Shown here: positions 1 through 9,331 of the stretch, one piece after another
How the letters are laid out: each line of letters opens with the position of its first letter
Numbering within the stretch: position 1 is the first letter of the stretch
Source: Brevundimonas mediterranea
Lineage (GTDB): Bacteria; Pseudomonadota; Alphaproteobacteria; Caulobacterales; Caulobacteraceae
DNA: 64,000 nt
Assembly: GCF_014196125.1 (NCBI RefSeq)
Contig: NZ_JACIDA010000001.1
Coordinates: forward strand, 496,001 to 560,000
Direction: 5' to 3'
The notes under the pieces: generated by a model
Told to the model about the DNA's origin: nothing
The model's database searches: none
What the model saw: the letters and a program-made list of their open reading frames with translations, nothing else
Position numbers and translations under genes: made by a program

Positions 1-771
1 CGCAGCCCGGCCAAGGCCAAGGCCTGGGCTTCTGCGGTGGGCGGACGGTTCGCGGCGACGGTGGCTGAAGCGGCCCAGGGCGCCGATCTGTTCATCCTGT
101 GCGTCGGCAATGATGACGACGTGCGCGCCGTCGCGACCGAAGCCCTGCCGCATCTGGCCGAAGGTGCGGTGATCGTGGATCACACCACGACGTCGGCGAA
201 GGTGGCGCGCGAGATGGCGGAACTGGCCGAGGGGCAGGGGCGCCGCTTCATCGACGCCCCGGTGTCGGGCGGCCAGGCGGGCGCCGAGAACGGGCAACTC
301 AGCGTCATGGCCGGCGGCGACGCCGAGGCGCTAACCGGGGTTGAGCCGGTTTTGAAGGCCTATTCCAAGGCGATCAAACATATGGGGCCGGCCGGATCGG
401 GCCAGTTGACCAAGATGGTCAATCAGATCGCCATCGCCGGCGTGGTTCAGGGCCTGGCCGAGGCGGTGCATTTCGCCCAGGTCGCGGGCCTGGATACCGA
501 CGCCGCCTTTGACGCCGTCTCCAAGGGCGCGGCCCAGAGCTGGCAGATGGACAACCGCTGGAAGACGGCGGCCAGAGGCGAGTTCGAATTCGGCTTCGCC
601 GTCGACTGGATGCGCAAGGATCTGGGCCTGGTGCTTGACGAGGCCCGGTCGAACGGCGCGCGTCTGGCCCTTACGGCTTTGGTCGATCAGTTCTACGCCG
701 AGGTCCAGGCCATGGGCGGAAATCGCTGGGACACCTCCAGCCTGGCGGCGCGACTTCAGTCGAAGGACTGA
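1..771 (+). CDS. NAD(P)-dependent 3-hydroxyisobutyrate dehydrogenase-family oxidoreductase (5' end missing)
   Basis: The reading frame is already open at base 1, so this is the C-terminal 256 residues of a protein of about 290-300. The family oxidises beta-hydroxy acids such as 3-hydroxyisobutyrate or tartronate semialdehyde with NAD(P) in the cytosol. Visible marks are the second half of the Rossmann domain (FILCVGNDDDVRAV), the family substrate-binding stretch DAPVSGGQAGAENG, and TKMVNQ with the catalytic Lys near fragment residue 138, followed by the all-helical C-terminal domain. The GxGxxG dinucleotide motif lies upstream of the window. The exact substrate cannot be told. It is convergent with the oligopeptidase gene, with 23 bases between the stops. 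Confidence 0.9.
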   Translation, partial: RSPAKAKAWASAVGGRFAATVAEAAQGADLFILCVGNDDDVRAVATEALPHLAEGAVIVDHTTTSAKVAREMAELAEGQGRRFIDAPVSGGQAGAENGQLSVMAGGDAEALTGVEPVLKAYSKAIKHMGPAGSGQLTKMVNQIAIAGVVQGLAEAVHFAQVAGLDTDAAFDAVSKGAAQSWQMDNRWKTAARGEFEFGFAVDWMRKDLGLVLDEARSNGARLALTALVDQFYAEVQAMGGNRWDTSSLAARLQSKD

Positions 772-794
772 AGTCGCGCAAGGGAAGTGGCGGA

Positions 795-3017
795 TCAGGC
801 CGCTTCCCAGCCCTTGTCGACGGCCCAGACGGCGAAGGCGTAGTCGTGGGCGACCTCTTTCAGATAGTCGAACCGACCGGCGGCGCCGCCGTGTCCCGCC
901 TCCATATTGATCTTCAACAGCACCGGCTTGCCGGAGGTGGTCGCCGGCCGCAGCTTGGCGACCCATTTCTGGGGCTCCCAATAGGTGACGCGGGGATCGG
1001 ACAGGCCGCCGGTCGCCAGTATGGCGGGATAGGCTTTCGGCCCCACCTGATCATAGGGGCTGTAGCTCATCATATAGTCGTAGGCCTCGGGGTCCTCGAT
1101 GGGATTGCCCCACTCGGGCCACTCCGGCGGCGTGAGCGGCAGGGAGGTGTCGCTCATCGTGTTGATCACATCGACGAAGGGCACCTGGCCGATGACGCCG
1201 GCCCACAGGTCGGGCCGCATGTTGTTGACGGCGCCCATCAGCAGGCCGCCGGCCGAGCCGCCCTGGGCGACGATGTGTCCGGCAGTCGCGTATTTCCGGT
1301 CGATCAGGTGTTCGGCGGCGGCGACGAAGTCGGTGAAGGTGTTCTTCTTCGTCATTCGGCGGGCGTCCAGGAACCAGCCCCAGCCCTTGTCCGACCCGCC
1401 CCGGATATGGGCGATGGCGTAGATCCAGCCGCGATCGACCAGCGATAGTCGGTTGGTCGAGAAGCTGGCGGGCATCGGAATGCCATAGGAGCCGTAGCCG
1501 TAGAGCAGGAGGGGCGCCGAACCATCGACGGGCGTGGATTTGCGACGCAGCACCGTGACCGGCACCAGCTGTCCGTCCGAAGCCGGGGCGTTCAGCCGCT
1601 CCACCACATAGTCTGCAATGTCGTGGCCCGAGGGGATCTGCTGGGTCTTGCGCAGTGTCCGCTCGCGCGTCGCCATGTCGTAGTCGAACGTCTGGGTCGG
1701 GGTGGACGGAGAATTGTAGGCGTAGCGGGTGGTCGTCGTTTCGAACTCGGACGCGCCTGCCAGCGACAGGGCGAAGGCGGGTTCGTCCACGGCGATCTCA
1801 TGCTCGGCGCCGGCGCGGTCGCGGATGATGATGCGGGTGTTGGCGTCGGCGCGTTCCTGGCGGGCCAGGTGGTCCTTCGTCAGGTCCATGCCTTCGATGA
1901 AGCGGCCGGGCGTGTGCGGCACCAGGTCGGTCCAGTTGGTCTTGGCCGGCGTCGCGGTCGGGGCCTGGACGATCTTGAAGTCGATGGAGTCGTCGGCGTT
2001 GGTGCGGATCACCCAACGGTCGCCCCAGTGATCGACGTCGTAGCGGAGGGCCACCACGCGAGGCTCAAGAATCACGGGTTCGGCCGTGGGCGTCGCGGCC
2101 GGGATGTAGCGCGCTTCCGACGTCTCCTGGTTCTGGATGCCGATGACGATGAACTGGTCGTCGGCGGTGCGGCCGACGCCGATGAACATCCCGTCGTCGG
2201 CCTCTTCATAGACCAGGGTGGTTTCGCCGCCGCGCGCCGGGCGACGGAAGATCTTGTCCGGGCGACCGTTGTCGTCGCGATTGGTCCAGAAGATCCACTG
2301 GCTGTCGGGCGAGAAGACAAAGTCGCCGGTGGCGCTGTCGATCACGTCGGGCAGAACTTCGCCGGTCGCCAGGTCCTTGACGTAGATCTTGTGGACCTCG
2401 GAGCCCTGGGCGTCCTCGGCATAAGCGAACAGGCTGTGGTCCGGGCTGTGGCTCGCGGCCGAAACTTCCGAATAGGCCTTGCCCTCGGCGAGTGCGTTAG
2501 CGTCCAGGAGCAGTTGAGGCGTGGGCGCGACGACGAAGTTCTTCGTCACCGGCTGGCCGTCCGCCATCCACGCGCCCTGACGCTCGACGCGCATGTAGCG
2601 GGGATGCTGGTCGCCTGTACGATATTCGACGTAGTAGTTCCAATCGCCGTCCGAGGCCGGAACTGAGCTGTCGTCTTCCTTGATGCGACCGCGCATCTCC
2701 GTGAACATCGCCTGCTGCAGCGGCAGGGTGGAGGCCATCATGGCCTCGCGGTAGGTGTTTTCGGCCGTCAGGTGTTCCTTGACGTCGGCCTTGATCAGGG
2801 TCGGATCGCGCAGCACGGCCTGCCAGTTGTCGTCCTTCATCCAATGATAGTCGTCGGTCCGCGTGCGGCCCAGTTGTTCGATGACGACAGGGATCTTCTT
2901 GGCGACGGGGGGCTGGGGCATTGAGGGTCCGGTAGTCTGAGCGGGCTTGGCGAGGGCGGGGGTGGTGACCGCGACGGCGGTTGCGGCGGTCGAGACGATC
3001 AACTGGCGACGGTTCAT
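795..3017 (-). CDS. ptrB: Oligopeptidase B-like S9 family serine peptidase, exported
   Basis: This 740-residue prolyl-oligopeptidase-family protein matches oligopeptidase B, which cleaves short peptides after basic residues. The N-terminal two thirds form the beta-propeller. The C-terminal alpha/beta-hydrolase domain shows GGSAGG with the nucleophile near Ser588, then GGLSDPR (Asp) and EAGHGG (His). The start at 3017 gives MNRRQLIVSTAATAVAV followed by an Ala-rich stretch ending ALA. That is a twin-arginine-like leader, so a periplasmic location is inferred. A longer frame begins at 3062, but its first 15 residues would precede the leader. It is divergent from the trypsin-like gene. Confidence 0.92.
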   Translation of the reverse strand: MNRRQLIVSTAATAVAVTTPALAKPAQTTGPSMPQPPVAKKIPVVIEQLGRTRTDDYHWMKDDNWQAVLRDPTLIKADVKEHLTAENTYREAMMASTLPLQQAMFTEMRGRIKEDDSSVPASDGDWNYYVEYRTGDQHPRYMRVERQGAWMADGQPVTKNFVVAPTPQLLLDANALAEGKAYSEVSAASHSPDHSLFAYAEDAQGSEVHKIYVKDLATGEVLPDVIDSATGDFVFSPDSQWIFWTNRDDNGRPDKIFRRPARGGETTLVYEEADDGMFIGVGRTADDQFIVIGIQNQETSEARYIPAATPTAEPVILEPRVVALRYDVDHWGDRWVIRTNADDSIDFKIVQAPTATPAKTNWTDLVPHTPGRFIEGMDLTKDHLARQERADANTRIIIRDRAGAEHEIAVDEPAFALSLAGASEFETTTTRYAYNSPSTPTQTFDYDMATRERTLRKTQQIPSGHDIADYVVERLNAPASDGQLVPVTVLRRKSTPVDGSAPLLLYGYGSYGIPMPASFSTNRLSLVDRGWIYAIAHIRGGSDKGWGWFLDARRMTKKNTFTDFVAAAEHLIDRKYATAGHIVAQGGSAGGLLMGAVNNMRPDLWAGVIGQVPFVDVINTMSDTSLPLTPPEWPEWGNPIEDPEAYDYMMSYSPYDQVGPKAYPAILATGGLSDPRVTYWEPQKWVAKLRPATTSGKPVLLKINMEAGHGGAAGRFDYLKEVAHDYAFAVWAVDKGWEAA

Positions 3018-3073
3018 TGGTTGGGCCCCCTTATTCGGACCCGAACCTTGTGCGTGGCCCATGGCGGCGTCAA

Positions 3074-3922
3074 ATGAAGAAAAGCCGGGGAAGGCGCTTT
3101 GCCTTGATGTTCGACCTCCAGACCCAGCCGACAGCCTCTGTCGAGGCCACGCAGACCGTGTTGCGTTCCGCCAGGGACCTGACCGTGACCATGATCCGGG
3201 CGACGGTCCAGATCGACCAGCCGAACGGCGACGGCACGCGAACCGTGGGCGCGGGCTTTCTGCTGAATGCGCCGCGGGCGGACGGCACGCCGCGCACTGT
3301 CCTGGTCACCGCCGATCATGTGCTGAGTCGGATGCCTGACAGCGAGGCGCGGATCGGATGGCGCGTCGAACTGCCGGACGGGGGATGGCGTTTCGATCCC
3401 CAGCCGCTGACCATTCGGGACGCAGACTCTGACCCGCTATGGACCAAGCCGGGCGACCGCGACATTGCGGTCATGGAGATCAGCGCGCCGGCCGCCTTCG
3501 CCCGTGACGCCATTCCGATCGCCTGGCTGGCGGACAGGGAGGCGTTCGACGCAGCCGAGGTCGGGCCGGGCGACGATATGCGGACGCTGGGCTTTCCCCG
3601 GGGATTGTCGGCCAACCGCGCCGGGTTTCCGATCCTGCGCGTTGGGCGGATCGCATCCTGGCCGCTGACGCCGATCAGCGCCTTTCCGACCTTCCTGCTC
3701 GATCTGGCCGTCTTTCCGGGCGACTCGGGCGGACCGGTGTTCTGGATGCCGGCGACGCGGCCGTCGTCGGACCTGTCGACGGTCCATCCCTATGTCGCCG
3801 GGGTGCTGACCCAGGAAGTCATCGTCCAGGACGAGCGGCTCAGGATCGGCGTGGTGGTCCACGCCGACTATATCCGCGAGGCGGTGGCCCTGCTGGACCA
3901 GAAGGCCGCGCCGGCGCCCTGA
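3074..3922 (+). CDS. Trypsin-like (S1/Trypsin_2) serine protease without an obvious export signal
   Basis: A chymotrypsin-fold protease of 282 residues. The triad is visible as TADHV (His82), GDRDIAVMEI (Asp130) and PGDSGGPVF (Ser218). It could process misfolded or regulatory proteins; no substrate is evident. The start is uncertain. ATG 3074 (MKKSRGRRFALMF) has a poor ribosome site, while ATG 3107 (MFDLQTQ) follows GGGGAAGG at a 12-base spacing. Neither start gives a convincing signal peptide, and there is no PDZ domain, so it is not a DegP/HtrA protein. Its stop lies 20 bases from that of the convergent acyl-CoA dehydrogenase gene. Confidence 0.85.
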   Translation: MKKSRGRRFALMFDLQTQPTASVEATQTVLRSARDLTVTMIRATVQIDQPNGDGTRTVGAGFLLNAPRADGTPRTVLVTADHVLSRMPDSEARIGWRVELPDGGWRFDPQPLTIRDADSDPLWTKPGDRDIAVMEISAPAAFARDAIPIAWLADREAFDAAEVGPGDDMRTLGFPRGLSANRAGFPILRVGRIASWPLTPISAFPTFLLDLAVFPGDSGGPVFWMPATRPSSDLSTVHPYVAGVLTQEVIVQDERLRIGVVVHADYIREAVALLDQKAAPAP

Positions 3923-3942
3923 GGCGCCGAACGCACGCCGTC

Positions 3943-5727
3943 TCAGCCCGTCAGGGCTTCCGCCGTCAACCGCTTCAGCAGGTCGCCGCCCTGGCCCACG
4001 GCCGCCAGGCGGCTGGAGACATGGCCCAGCACATTGGCGGCATAGACCTCATACAGGTCCAGCTTGCCTTGCAGCCAAACGGGGTCGCCTTCACCGGTGC
4101 CCAGCCGCGCCTTGGCCGCCAAGGCGCCCTTGGCCAGCATCCATCCGCCGACCACGTCGCCCATCAGTTTGAGATAGGCGTCGGCGGCCGCCAGGACATC
4201 GGCGGCCGCCTCGGGCTCGGCCTTGCGGTCCAGCAGCCACAGGGTGGCGTCCTGAACCGCCTCGATCCCCGTGGCGAAACGTTCGAGGGGCTTGCCGGAA
4301 TAGAGGTGGGCCAGGTCCACCAGGGTCGCCTTCATGTCGACGATCAAAGCCCGGGCCGCTTCCCCGCCATCCATCGAAAGCTTGCGGCCGACCAGGTCCA
4401 TGGCCTGGATGCCGTTGGTGCCTTCGTAGATCGGGGCGATGCGGGCGTCGCGGTAGTATTGGGCGGCGCCGGTCTCTTCGATGAAGCCCATGCCGCCGTG
4501 AATCTGAATGCCCAACGAGGCGACCTCGCAGCCCACGTCGGTGGACCAGGCCTTGGCGATGGGGGTGAACAGGTCCTCGCGCGCCTTCCAGCGCCGGCGG
4601 TCGTCCTCGGTTCCGGCATGACGGGCGAGGTCGGCGGCGACGCCGGTCGACAGGCAGATGGCGCGGGCGGCCGAGGTCTTGGCCTTCATCACACCCAGCA
4701 TCCGGCGAACGTCGGGATGGTCGAAGATCGGAGCGTTGGCCTCGCCGGTCCAGACCGAGCGGCCCTGCCGGCGATCCAGCGCATAGGCGAGGGCGTGCTG
4801 ATAGGCGCGTTCGGCGATGCCGACGCCCTCGACGCCGACGGCGAGGCGGGCGGCGTTCATCATCACGAACATATGGGCCAGGCCCTCGTTCGGTCGGCCG
4901 ACCAGTTCGGCGCGGGCGCCCTCATAGCTCATGACGCAGGTGGGGGAGGCGTGGATGCCCAGCTTGTGCTCTACGCCGACAGGGCGGAAATCACTGCGGT
5001 CGCCCAGGCTCCCGTCGTCATTCACCGCAAACTTGGGCGTCAGGAACAGACTGATGCCCTTGGGCCCCTTCGGCGCATCGGGCAGGCGGGCCAGAACCAG
5101 GTGGATGATGTTGTCGGTGGCGTCGTGATCGCCCCAGGTGATGTAGATCTTCTGGCCGTTCAGGGCGTAGGTGCCGTCGCCGTTCGGCGTCGCCGTGGTG
5201 ATCAAGGAACCCAGGTCCGACCCGGCGCCCGGCTCGGTCAGCACCATGGCCCCGGTCCATTCGCCGCTGACCAGCTTGGTCAGATATTTGTGCTTCTGTT
5301 CCTCGGTCCCGACTTGGTCCAGCGCCTCGATGGCGGCCAAGGACAGCATGGGGCAGAGGCCGAAGGCCATATTGGCCGAATGGACTGTCTCGAAGGCCGC
5401 AAGCTCCAGCGCCTTGGGCAGGGCCTGGCCCCCGACCTCGGCGGGCGCGGACAGGCCGGTCCAGCCGCCGGCGGCGAATTGGCGATAGGCGTCGGCGAAT
5501 CCAGGCGCGGCGGTGACGGCGCCGTTCGCATAATGAGAGCCTTGCTGATCGCCGATGCGGTTCAGGGGGGCGAGCACCTCTTCGGAGAACTGGCCTGCCG
5601 CTTCCAGCACGGCGCCCGCGACGTCTGAATCATAGTCCGGGAAGGCGCCGGTTGCGGAGACGTCGGCCATTCCGGCGATCGCCTCCAGGGTGAAGGCCAG
5701 GTCACGGACGGGGGCGCGGTAGCTCAT
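3943..5727 (-). CDS. Acyl-CoA dehydrogenase, long form with extra C-terminal domain
   Basis: This FAD enzyme of 594 residues oxidises an acyl-CoA to the trans-2-enoyl-CoA and passes electrons to ETF. Ordinary acyl-CoA dehydrogenases have about 380-400 residues; the extra roughly 130 at the C terminus mark the subfamily that includes AidB-like and DmdC-like enzymes. Signatures include GAMVLTEPGAGSDLGSL and YITWGDHD in the middle domain, the helical core HGGMGFIEETGAAQYYRD, and APIYEGTNGIQAMDLVGRKL near residue 440. Substrate chain length is not predictable. It is a single gene, divergent from the cytochrome b561 gene by about 120 bases. Confidence 0.93.
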   Translation of the reverse strand: MSYRAPVRDLAFTLEAIAGMADVSATGAFPDYDSDVAGAVLEAAGQFSEEVLAPLNRIGDQQGSHYANGAVTAAPGFADAYRQFAAGGWTGLSAPAEVGGQALPKALELAAFETVHSANMAFGLCPMLSLAAIEALDQVGTEEQKHKYLTKLVSGEWTGAMVLTEPGAGSDLGSLITTATPNGDGTYALNGQKIYITWGDHDATDNIIHLVLARLPDAPKGPKGISLFLTPKFAVNDDGSLGDRSDFRPVGVEHKLGIHASPTCVMSYEGARAELVGRPNEGLAHMFVMMNAARLAVGVEGVGIAERAYQHALAYALDRRQGRSVWTGEANAPIFDHPDVRRMLGVMKAKTSAARAICLSTGVAADLARHAGTEDDRRRWKAREDLFTPIAKAWSTDVGCEVASLGIQIHGGMGFIEETGAAQYYRDARIAPIYEGTNGIQAMDLVGRKLSMDGGEAARALIVDMKATLVDLAHLYSGKPLERFATGIEAVQDATLWLLDRKAEPEAAADVLAAADAYLKLMGDVVGGWMLAKGALAAKARLGTGEGDPVWLQGKLDLYEVYAANVLGHVSSRLAAVGQGGDLLKRLTAEALTG

Positions 5728-5846
5728 GGGTTTCCTCGATGCATATTCAGGCCTAAGTGCCTCGTCATCGCCTCTCGTCGCAAGCGACTTGGCGCAAGGC
5801 TCTTCGTCGGGGCACAGTGGCGCCCTGCCGCCGCGGAAGGGAAGTC

Positions 5847-6398
5847 ATGGCCGAACCTCGCAATCGCTATTCGACGGTGTCGCTGGCGCTGCACTGGATC
5901 ATCGCCCTGGGCGTTCTGGCCCAGGTGCTGCTGATCACGGCGCATGAGAAGACGGAAGGCGCTCTGTCGGGCCAATTCGTCATGCTGCACAAATCCGTGG
6001 GGATCACCATCCTAGTGCTGACCCTGGCGCGAATCGGCTGGCGGCTGGCGCATCCGGCCATTCCCCTCCCGGGCCACTTGCCGCGATGGGAAAGGCAGGC
6101 GGCGCGTGCGACCCATGTGCTGTTCTATGTCGTCCTGATCGCCATGCCGATGACCGGCTGGCTGGCCTCATCGGCGGCCGGGCGGGAGATCGCCTGGTTC
6201 GGTCTACTCGACTGGCCTCTGCTGCCGGTCGGCGGCGGTCGCGAGACGGCGGGTCGGTTCATGGAGGTCCATGAGGTGGTGATGAAGGGCCTGTATGTCC
6301 TGATCGCGCTTCATGTTCTGGGTGCGCTGAAGCACCAATTCATCAATCGTGACAATGTGCTGCACCGGATGATCCCGCTGATCCCGCGTCGGCCATGA
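5847..6398 (+). CDS. Cytochrome b561-family di-heme membrane protein
   Basis: A 183-residue inner-membrane protein with four hydrophobic segments. Candidate heme-ligand His residues are in SLALHWIIALGV, MLHKSVGIT, THVLFYVV and ALHVLGALKHQF, the pattern of bacterial cytochrome b561 (CybB type), which moves electrons from quinol. The ATG at 5847 was chosen because GGAAGGGAAG lies directly upstream and because it begins just before the first helix (MAEPRNRYSTVSLALHW). A frame from 5757 adds 30 unlikely residues. Its stop overlaps the start of the next gene (ATGA at 6395-6398), so the two are probably co-translated. Confidence 0.9.
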   Translation: MAEPRNRYSTVSLALHWIIALGVLAQVLLITAHEKTEGALSGQFVMLHKSVGITILVLTLARIGWRLAHPAIPLPGHLPRWERQAARATHVLFYVVLIAMPMTGWLASSAAGREIAWFGLLDWPLLPVGGGRETAGRFMEVHEVVMKGLYVLIALHVLGALKHQFINRDNVLHRMIPLIPRRP

Positions 6399-7324
6399 CT
6401 CAAAGGTCCGGCGATACGGCCGATCAGGCGGCGACGGCTCTGCGCCGGGGCGAACTGATCCTGCTGCCGACCGAGACCGTCTATGGCGTGGGCGCCGACG
6501 CGGGCAACGCCGAGGCGGTGGCCGCCATCTTCCAGGCTAAGGGAAGGCCGCGCTTCAATCCCTTGATTTCTCATGTCGCCGACGCCGTCGCGGCCGAGGC
6601 TGTCGGGGTGTTCGACGTCTCGGCCCGGGCGCTAGCCGAGGCCTTCTGGCCGGGACCCTTGACCCTGGTGACGCCGGTGCGGGACGGCGGGCGCGTCTGT
6701 GATCTGGCGCGGGCCGGGCTGGACAGCGTGGCCATCCGCGTTCCGGGCCATGCGGCGGCGCGGGGGGTGCTGTCGGCCTTTGGCGGGCCGGTCGTGGCGC
6801 CCTCGGCCAATCGGTCGGGACGGCCCAGTCCGACGAATTTCGCCGATGCGGTCGAGGAGACCGGGTTCGCCGTCACGGCGGCCGTGGACGGCGGGCCCTG
6901 CGCGGTGGGGCTGGAGAGCACGGTCGTGTCGGTGCTGGACGGGCGGGTGTCGCTGCTGCGGCCGGGCGCGGTGACCCGCGCCGAGATCGAGGCCGTGGTC
7001 GGGCCGCTGGCGGACAGCGGCGACGGGCACAGGTCGCCGGGCCGGCTGGCGGCGCATTACGCCCCGGACGCCCCGGTTCGGATCGACGTCGTCGAGCCGC
7101 GTGACGGCGAGATCCTGCTGGGCTTCGGACCGGGGGCGGGCGATCCGCGCTGGAGCTTGAGCGCCTCGGGCGATCTGCGAGAAGCGGCGGCCAACCTGTT
7201 CAGATTGTTCAGGGAAGCGGATCGCACGCATCCCGCCGGCATCGCCGTGTCGCCGATTCCGTCACAGGGTCTGGGCGAGGCGATCAACGACCGTCTGCGC
7301 CGCGCCGCCGGCTTCGTCGGCTAG
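6395..7324 (+). CDS. tsaC: L-threonylcarbamoyladenylate synthase, Sua5 type
   Basis: This enzyme makes threonylcarbamoyl-AMP from Thr, bicarbonate and ATP, the first step of t6A37 in ANN-decoding tRNAs. The YrdC-like domain spans residues 1-200 with ILLPTETVYGVGADA, KGRPRFNPLISHV and the AIRVPGHAAARG/APSANRSGRPSPT motifs. A roughly 100-residue C-terminal extension makes 309 residues in all, which identifies the longer Sua5 form over the 190-residue TsaC form. It overlaps the cytochrome b561 gene by four bases. It is convergent with the patatin gene, and their stop codons share bases 7322-7323. Confidence 0.95.
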   Translation: MTQRSGDTADQAATALRRGELILLPTETVYGVGADAGNAEAVAAIFQAKGRPRFNPLISHVADAVAAEAVGVFDVSARALAEAFWPGPLTLVTPVRDGGRVCDLARAGLDSVAIRVPGHAAARGVLSAFGGPVVAPSANRSGRPSPTNFADAVEETGFAVTAAVDGGPCAVGLESTVVSVLDGRVSLLRPGAVTRAEIEAVVGPLADSGDGHRSPGRLAAHYAPDAPVRIDVVEPRDGEILLGFGPGAGDPRWSLSASGDLREAAANLFRLFREADRTHPAGIAVSPIPSQGLGEAINDRLRRAAGFVG

Positions 7325-8385
7325 CCGAACCGGGCCTGGAGATCGACGCTGGAGTGCCGCCCGACGCTGGGCAGGCAGGTCTCCAGCCAGTCGTCGGCGG
7401 CGGCCCGTCCCCGCGCCTTCAGATCATTGAGGAAGCTCCATTCGGTGTTGAACTTGGACCTCAGCGACAGGTCCGACAGCCAGCCGTCGGCTTCGATGGC
7501 GTGCAGCCGGACCTGACGATAGGACCCGCCGCCGTGTTTCAGCTGGCCCCCGGCGATCATCTCGGCGGCCATGGCGATGGCGCGCAGCTCGGCGACCAGG
7601 GGGGCGTTGAAGACGATCTCGTTCAGCCGTTCGACGATGTCGCCGGCGCTGCGCGGCGTCTCGTCGCGAACCAGGGCGTTCAGCGTCACCAGCAGGACGT
7701 CGTCGGGCGTGTCATCGCCGGTCAGGGGCCACAGCGGCGGATTGGTCAGGTAGCCGCCGTCCCAATAGGGTTCGCCGTCGATCTCGATCGCCTGGAACAG
7801 ATGGGGCAAACAGGCCGAGGCCATCAGGACGTCGGCGGTGATCTCGCCGGATTCGAAGATGCGGGCCCGGGCCTGGCGCACGGCGGTGGCGGCGACGAAC
7901 ATCTTTATGTCGGATGCCTGAACCGCGCCGAAATCGACCGCCGCCTTTAGAACGCGTTTCAGAGGATTGTGATTTAGCGGATTGAATTCATAGGGACTCA
8001 TGGACATGGCCAGGGTCTCGCCGGCGCGCCATAGCGGGGTGTCCTTGATCCAGTCCGGCGTCTGGGCCGGGTTCCACAGGGTGCTGTCGCCGAAGACGTT
8101 GCGGCCGCCCGACTGGTTGATCTCGCGCCACAGTTTGTCGAGGGCGGCGCGGGCGTCGCCGGCGGCCAGGCCCGAAACCAGGGCCGCGCCGTTCATGGCG
8201 CCCGCCGAGACGCCCGAGACGGCGCGAACCTCCAGGCGGCCGTCCTCCAGCAGCCGGTCCAGCACGCCCCACTGGAAGGCGCCGTGCGCTCCGCCGCCCT
8301 GCAGCGCCAGGGACAGGGGCCGTCGTCCCGAGGTCGAGGGGACGACGTCCGTCGGTTCGGCGGCCTTTCTTTTGAAGATCGCCAT
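7321..8385 (-). CDS. Patatin-like phospholipase
   Basis: A 354-residue patatin-family lipid acyl hydrolase with a Ser-Asp dyad. The oxyanion loop is GGGAHGAFQWG near residue 31, the nucleophile elbow is GVSAGAMNG near residue 60, and the catalytic Asp is in YWDGGYLTNPP near residue 210. All three elements are intact, so activity on membrane lipids or PHB-related esters is plausible. There is no signal peptide or beta-barrel domain, so it is probably cytosolic and not an autotransported patatin. It lies 25 bases downstream of the dehydrogenase gene's stop-codon end on the opposite map side; transcription runs leftward as for that gene, but each may have its own promoter. Confidence 0.92.
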   Translation of the reverse strand: MAIFKRKAAEPTDVVPSTSGRRPLSLALQGGGAHGAFQWGVLDRLLEDGRLEVRAVSGVSAGAMNGAALVSGLAAGDARAALDKLWREINQSGGRNVFGDSTLWNPAQTPDWIKDTPLWRAGETLAMSMSPYEFNPLNHNPLKRVLKAAVDFGAVQASDIKMFVAATAVRQARARIFESGEITADVLMASACLPHLFQAIEIDGEPYWDGGYLTNPPLWPLTGDDTPDDVLLVTLNALVRDETPRSAGDIVERLNEIVFNAPLVAELRAIAMAAEMIAGGQLKHGGGSYRQVRLHAIEADGWLSDLSLRSKFNTEWSFLNDLKARGRAAADDWLETCLPSVGRHSSVDLQARFG

Positions 8386-8409
8386 GCCGCCGCCCCCTAG
8401 GTCATTGGT

Positions 8410-9279
8410 CTATTGCGCGGTCCAGCCGCCGTCGATGGAGAAGCTGGCGCCGTTGGCCGAGGCGCCCAAGTCACTGACCAGATAGAGGAACAGGCCCGCC
8501 AACTGGTCGGTCGTCACGAATTTCTTGGTCGGCTGGGCGGCCAGGATGACGTCGTGCAGCACCTGTTCCTTGGAGATGCCGCGGGTGCGGGCTTGATCGG
8601 CGATCTGTTTCTCGACGATCGGGGTCTCGACGAAGCCGGGGCAGATGGCGTTGCAGGTGATATTGTCCTGGGCCAGTTCCAGGGCCACCGTCTTGGTGAA
8701 ACCGACGATCCCGTGCTTGGCCGCAACATAGGCCGACTTGAACGGGCTGGCGACCAGGCCGTGGGCCGAGGCCATGTTGACGATCCGGCCGCGCCCCTGG
8801 GCCTTCATGATCGGGATGGCCGCGCGGGTGGCGTAGAAGGCCGAGGACAGGTTGATGGCGATGATCTGCTCCCACTTGTCGGTGGGGAATTTCTCGACGG
8901 ATTCGACGTGCTGGATGCCGGCGTTGTTGACCAGGATGTCGAGGCGGCCGAACTCGTGTTTGGCGAAGGCGACCATGTCGGCGATCTCATCGCCGCGCAT
9001 CATATTGGCCGCGTGATAGCGGACCCGGCCGCTGGAGCCGGCTTCCAGCCCTGCGCGGGTGCGTTCGATCTCGGCCGGATCGCCCAGGCCGTTCAGCACC
9101 ACGTCGCCGCCGCGCGCCGCCACGGCCCGCGCCAGGGCCAGGCCGATGCCCGAGGTCGAGCCGGAAATGACGGCGACCTGACCCTTCAGGTCGCCGATGT
9201 CGCGAAACACCGGGGCGTCCCCGTGTGCGGCGGCTGGTGCAGCGCCGGGTCCCTTGGATGACTTCGACCAGTTGAACAT
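8410..9279 (-). CDS. 3-hydroxybutyrate dehydrogenase, classical SDR
   Basis: An NAD-dependent short-chain dehydrogenase of 289 residues that interconverts 3-hydroxybutyrate and acetoacetate, a step of PHB turnover. It shows SGSTSGIGLALA (dinucleotide), DILVNNAGIQHV, NMASAHGLVASP and the catalytic SAYVAAKHG. The segment CPGFVETPIVEKQIADQA with the following SDGGWTAQ-type ending is typical of the 3-hydroxybutyrate group. ATG 9279 was chosen because AGGGCGG precedes it. It still leaves about 30 residues ahead of the SDR core, longer than the usual 260-residue enzyme. The PHB synthase gene at 54406-56475 makes the assignment biologically sensible. Confidence 0.88.
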   Translation of the reverse strand: MFNWSKSSKGPGAAPAAAHGDAPVFRDIGDLKGQVAVISGSTSGIGLALARAVAARGGDVVLNGLGDPAEIERTRAGLEAGSSGRVRYHAANMMRGDEIADMVAFAKHEFGRLDILVNNAGIQHVESVEKFPTDKWEQIIAINLSSAFYATRAAIPIMKAQGRGRIVNMASAHGLVASPFKSAYVAAKHGIVGFTKTVALELAQDNITCNAICPGFVETPIVEKQIADQARTRGISKEQVLHDVILAAQPTKKFVTTDQLAGLFLYLVSDLGASANGASFSIDGGWTAQ

Positions 9280-9331
9280 GAATCCGCCCTTCGTGTTTTG
9301 TCGAGAGACTAGCGGCAGGACGGGGCGGGGA

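Noticed and set aside
4021..5628. A 535-codon plus-strand open frame
   Set aside because: It mirrors the acyl-CoA dehydrogenase gene and has no domain or ribosome site.
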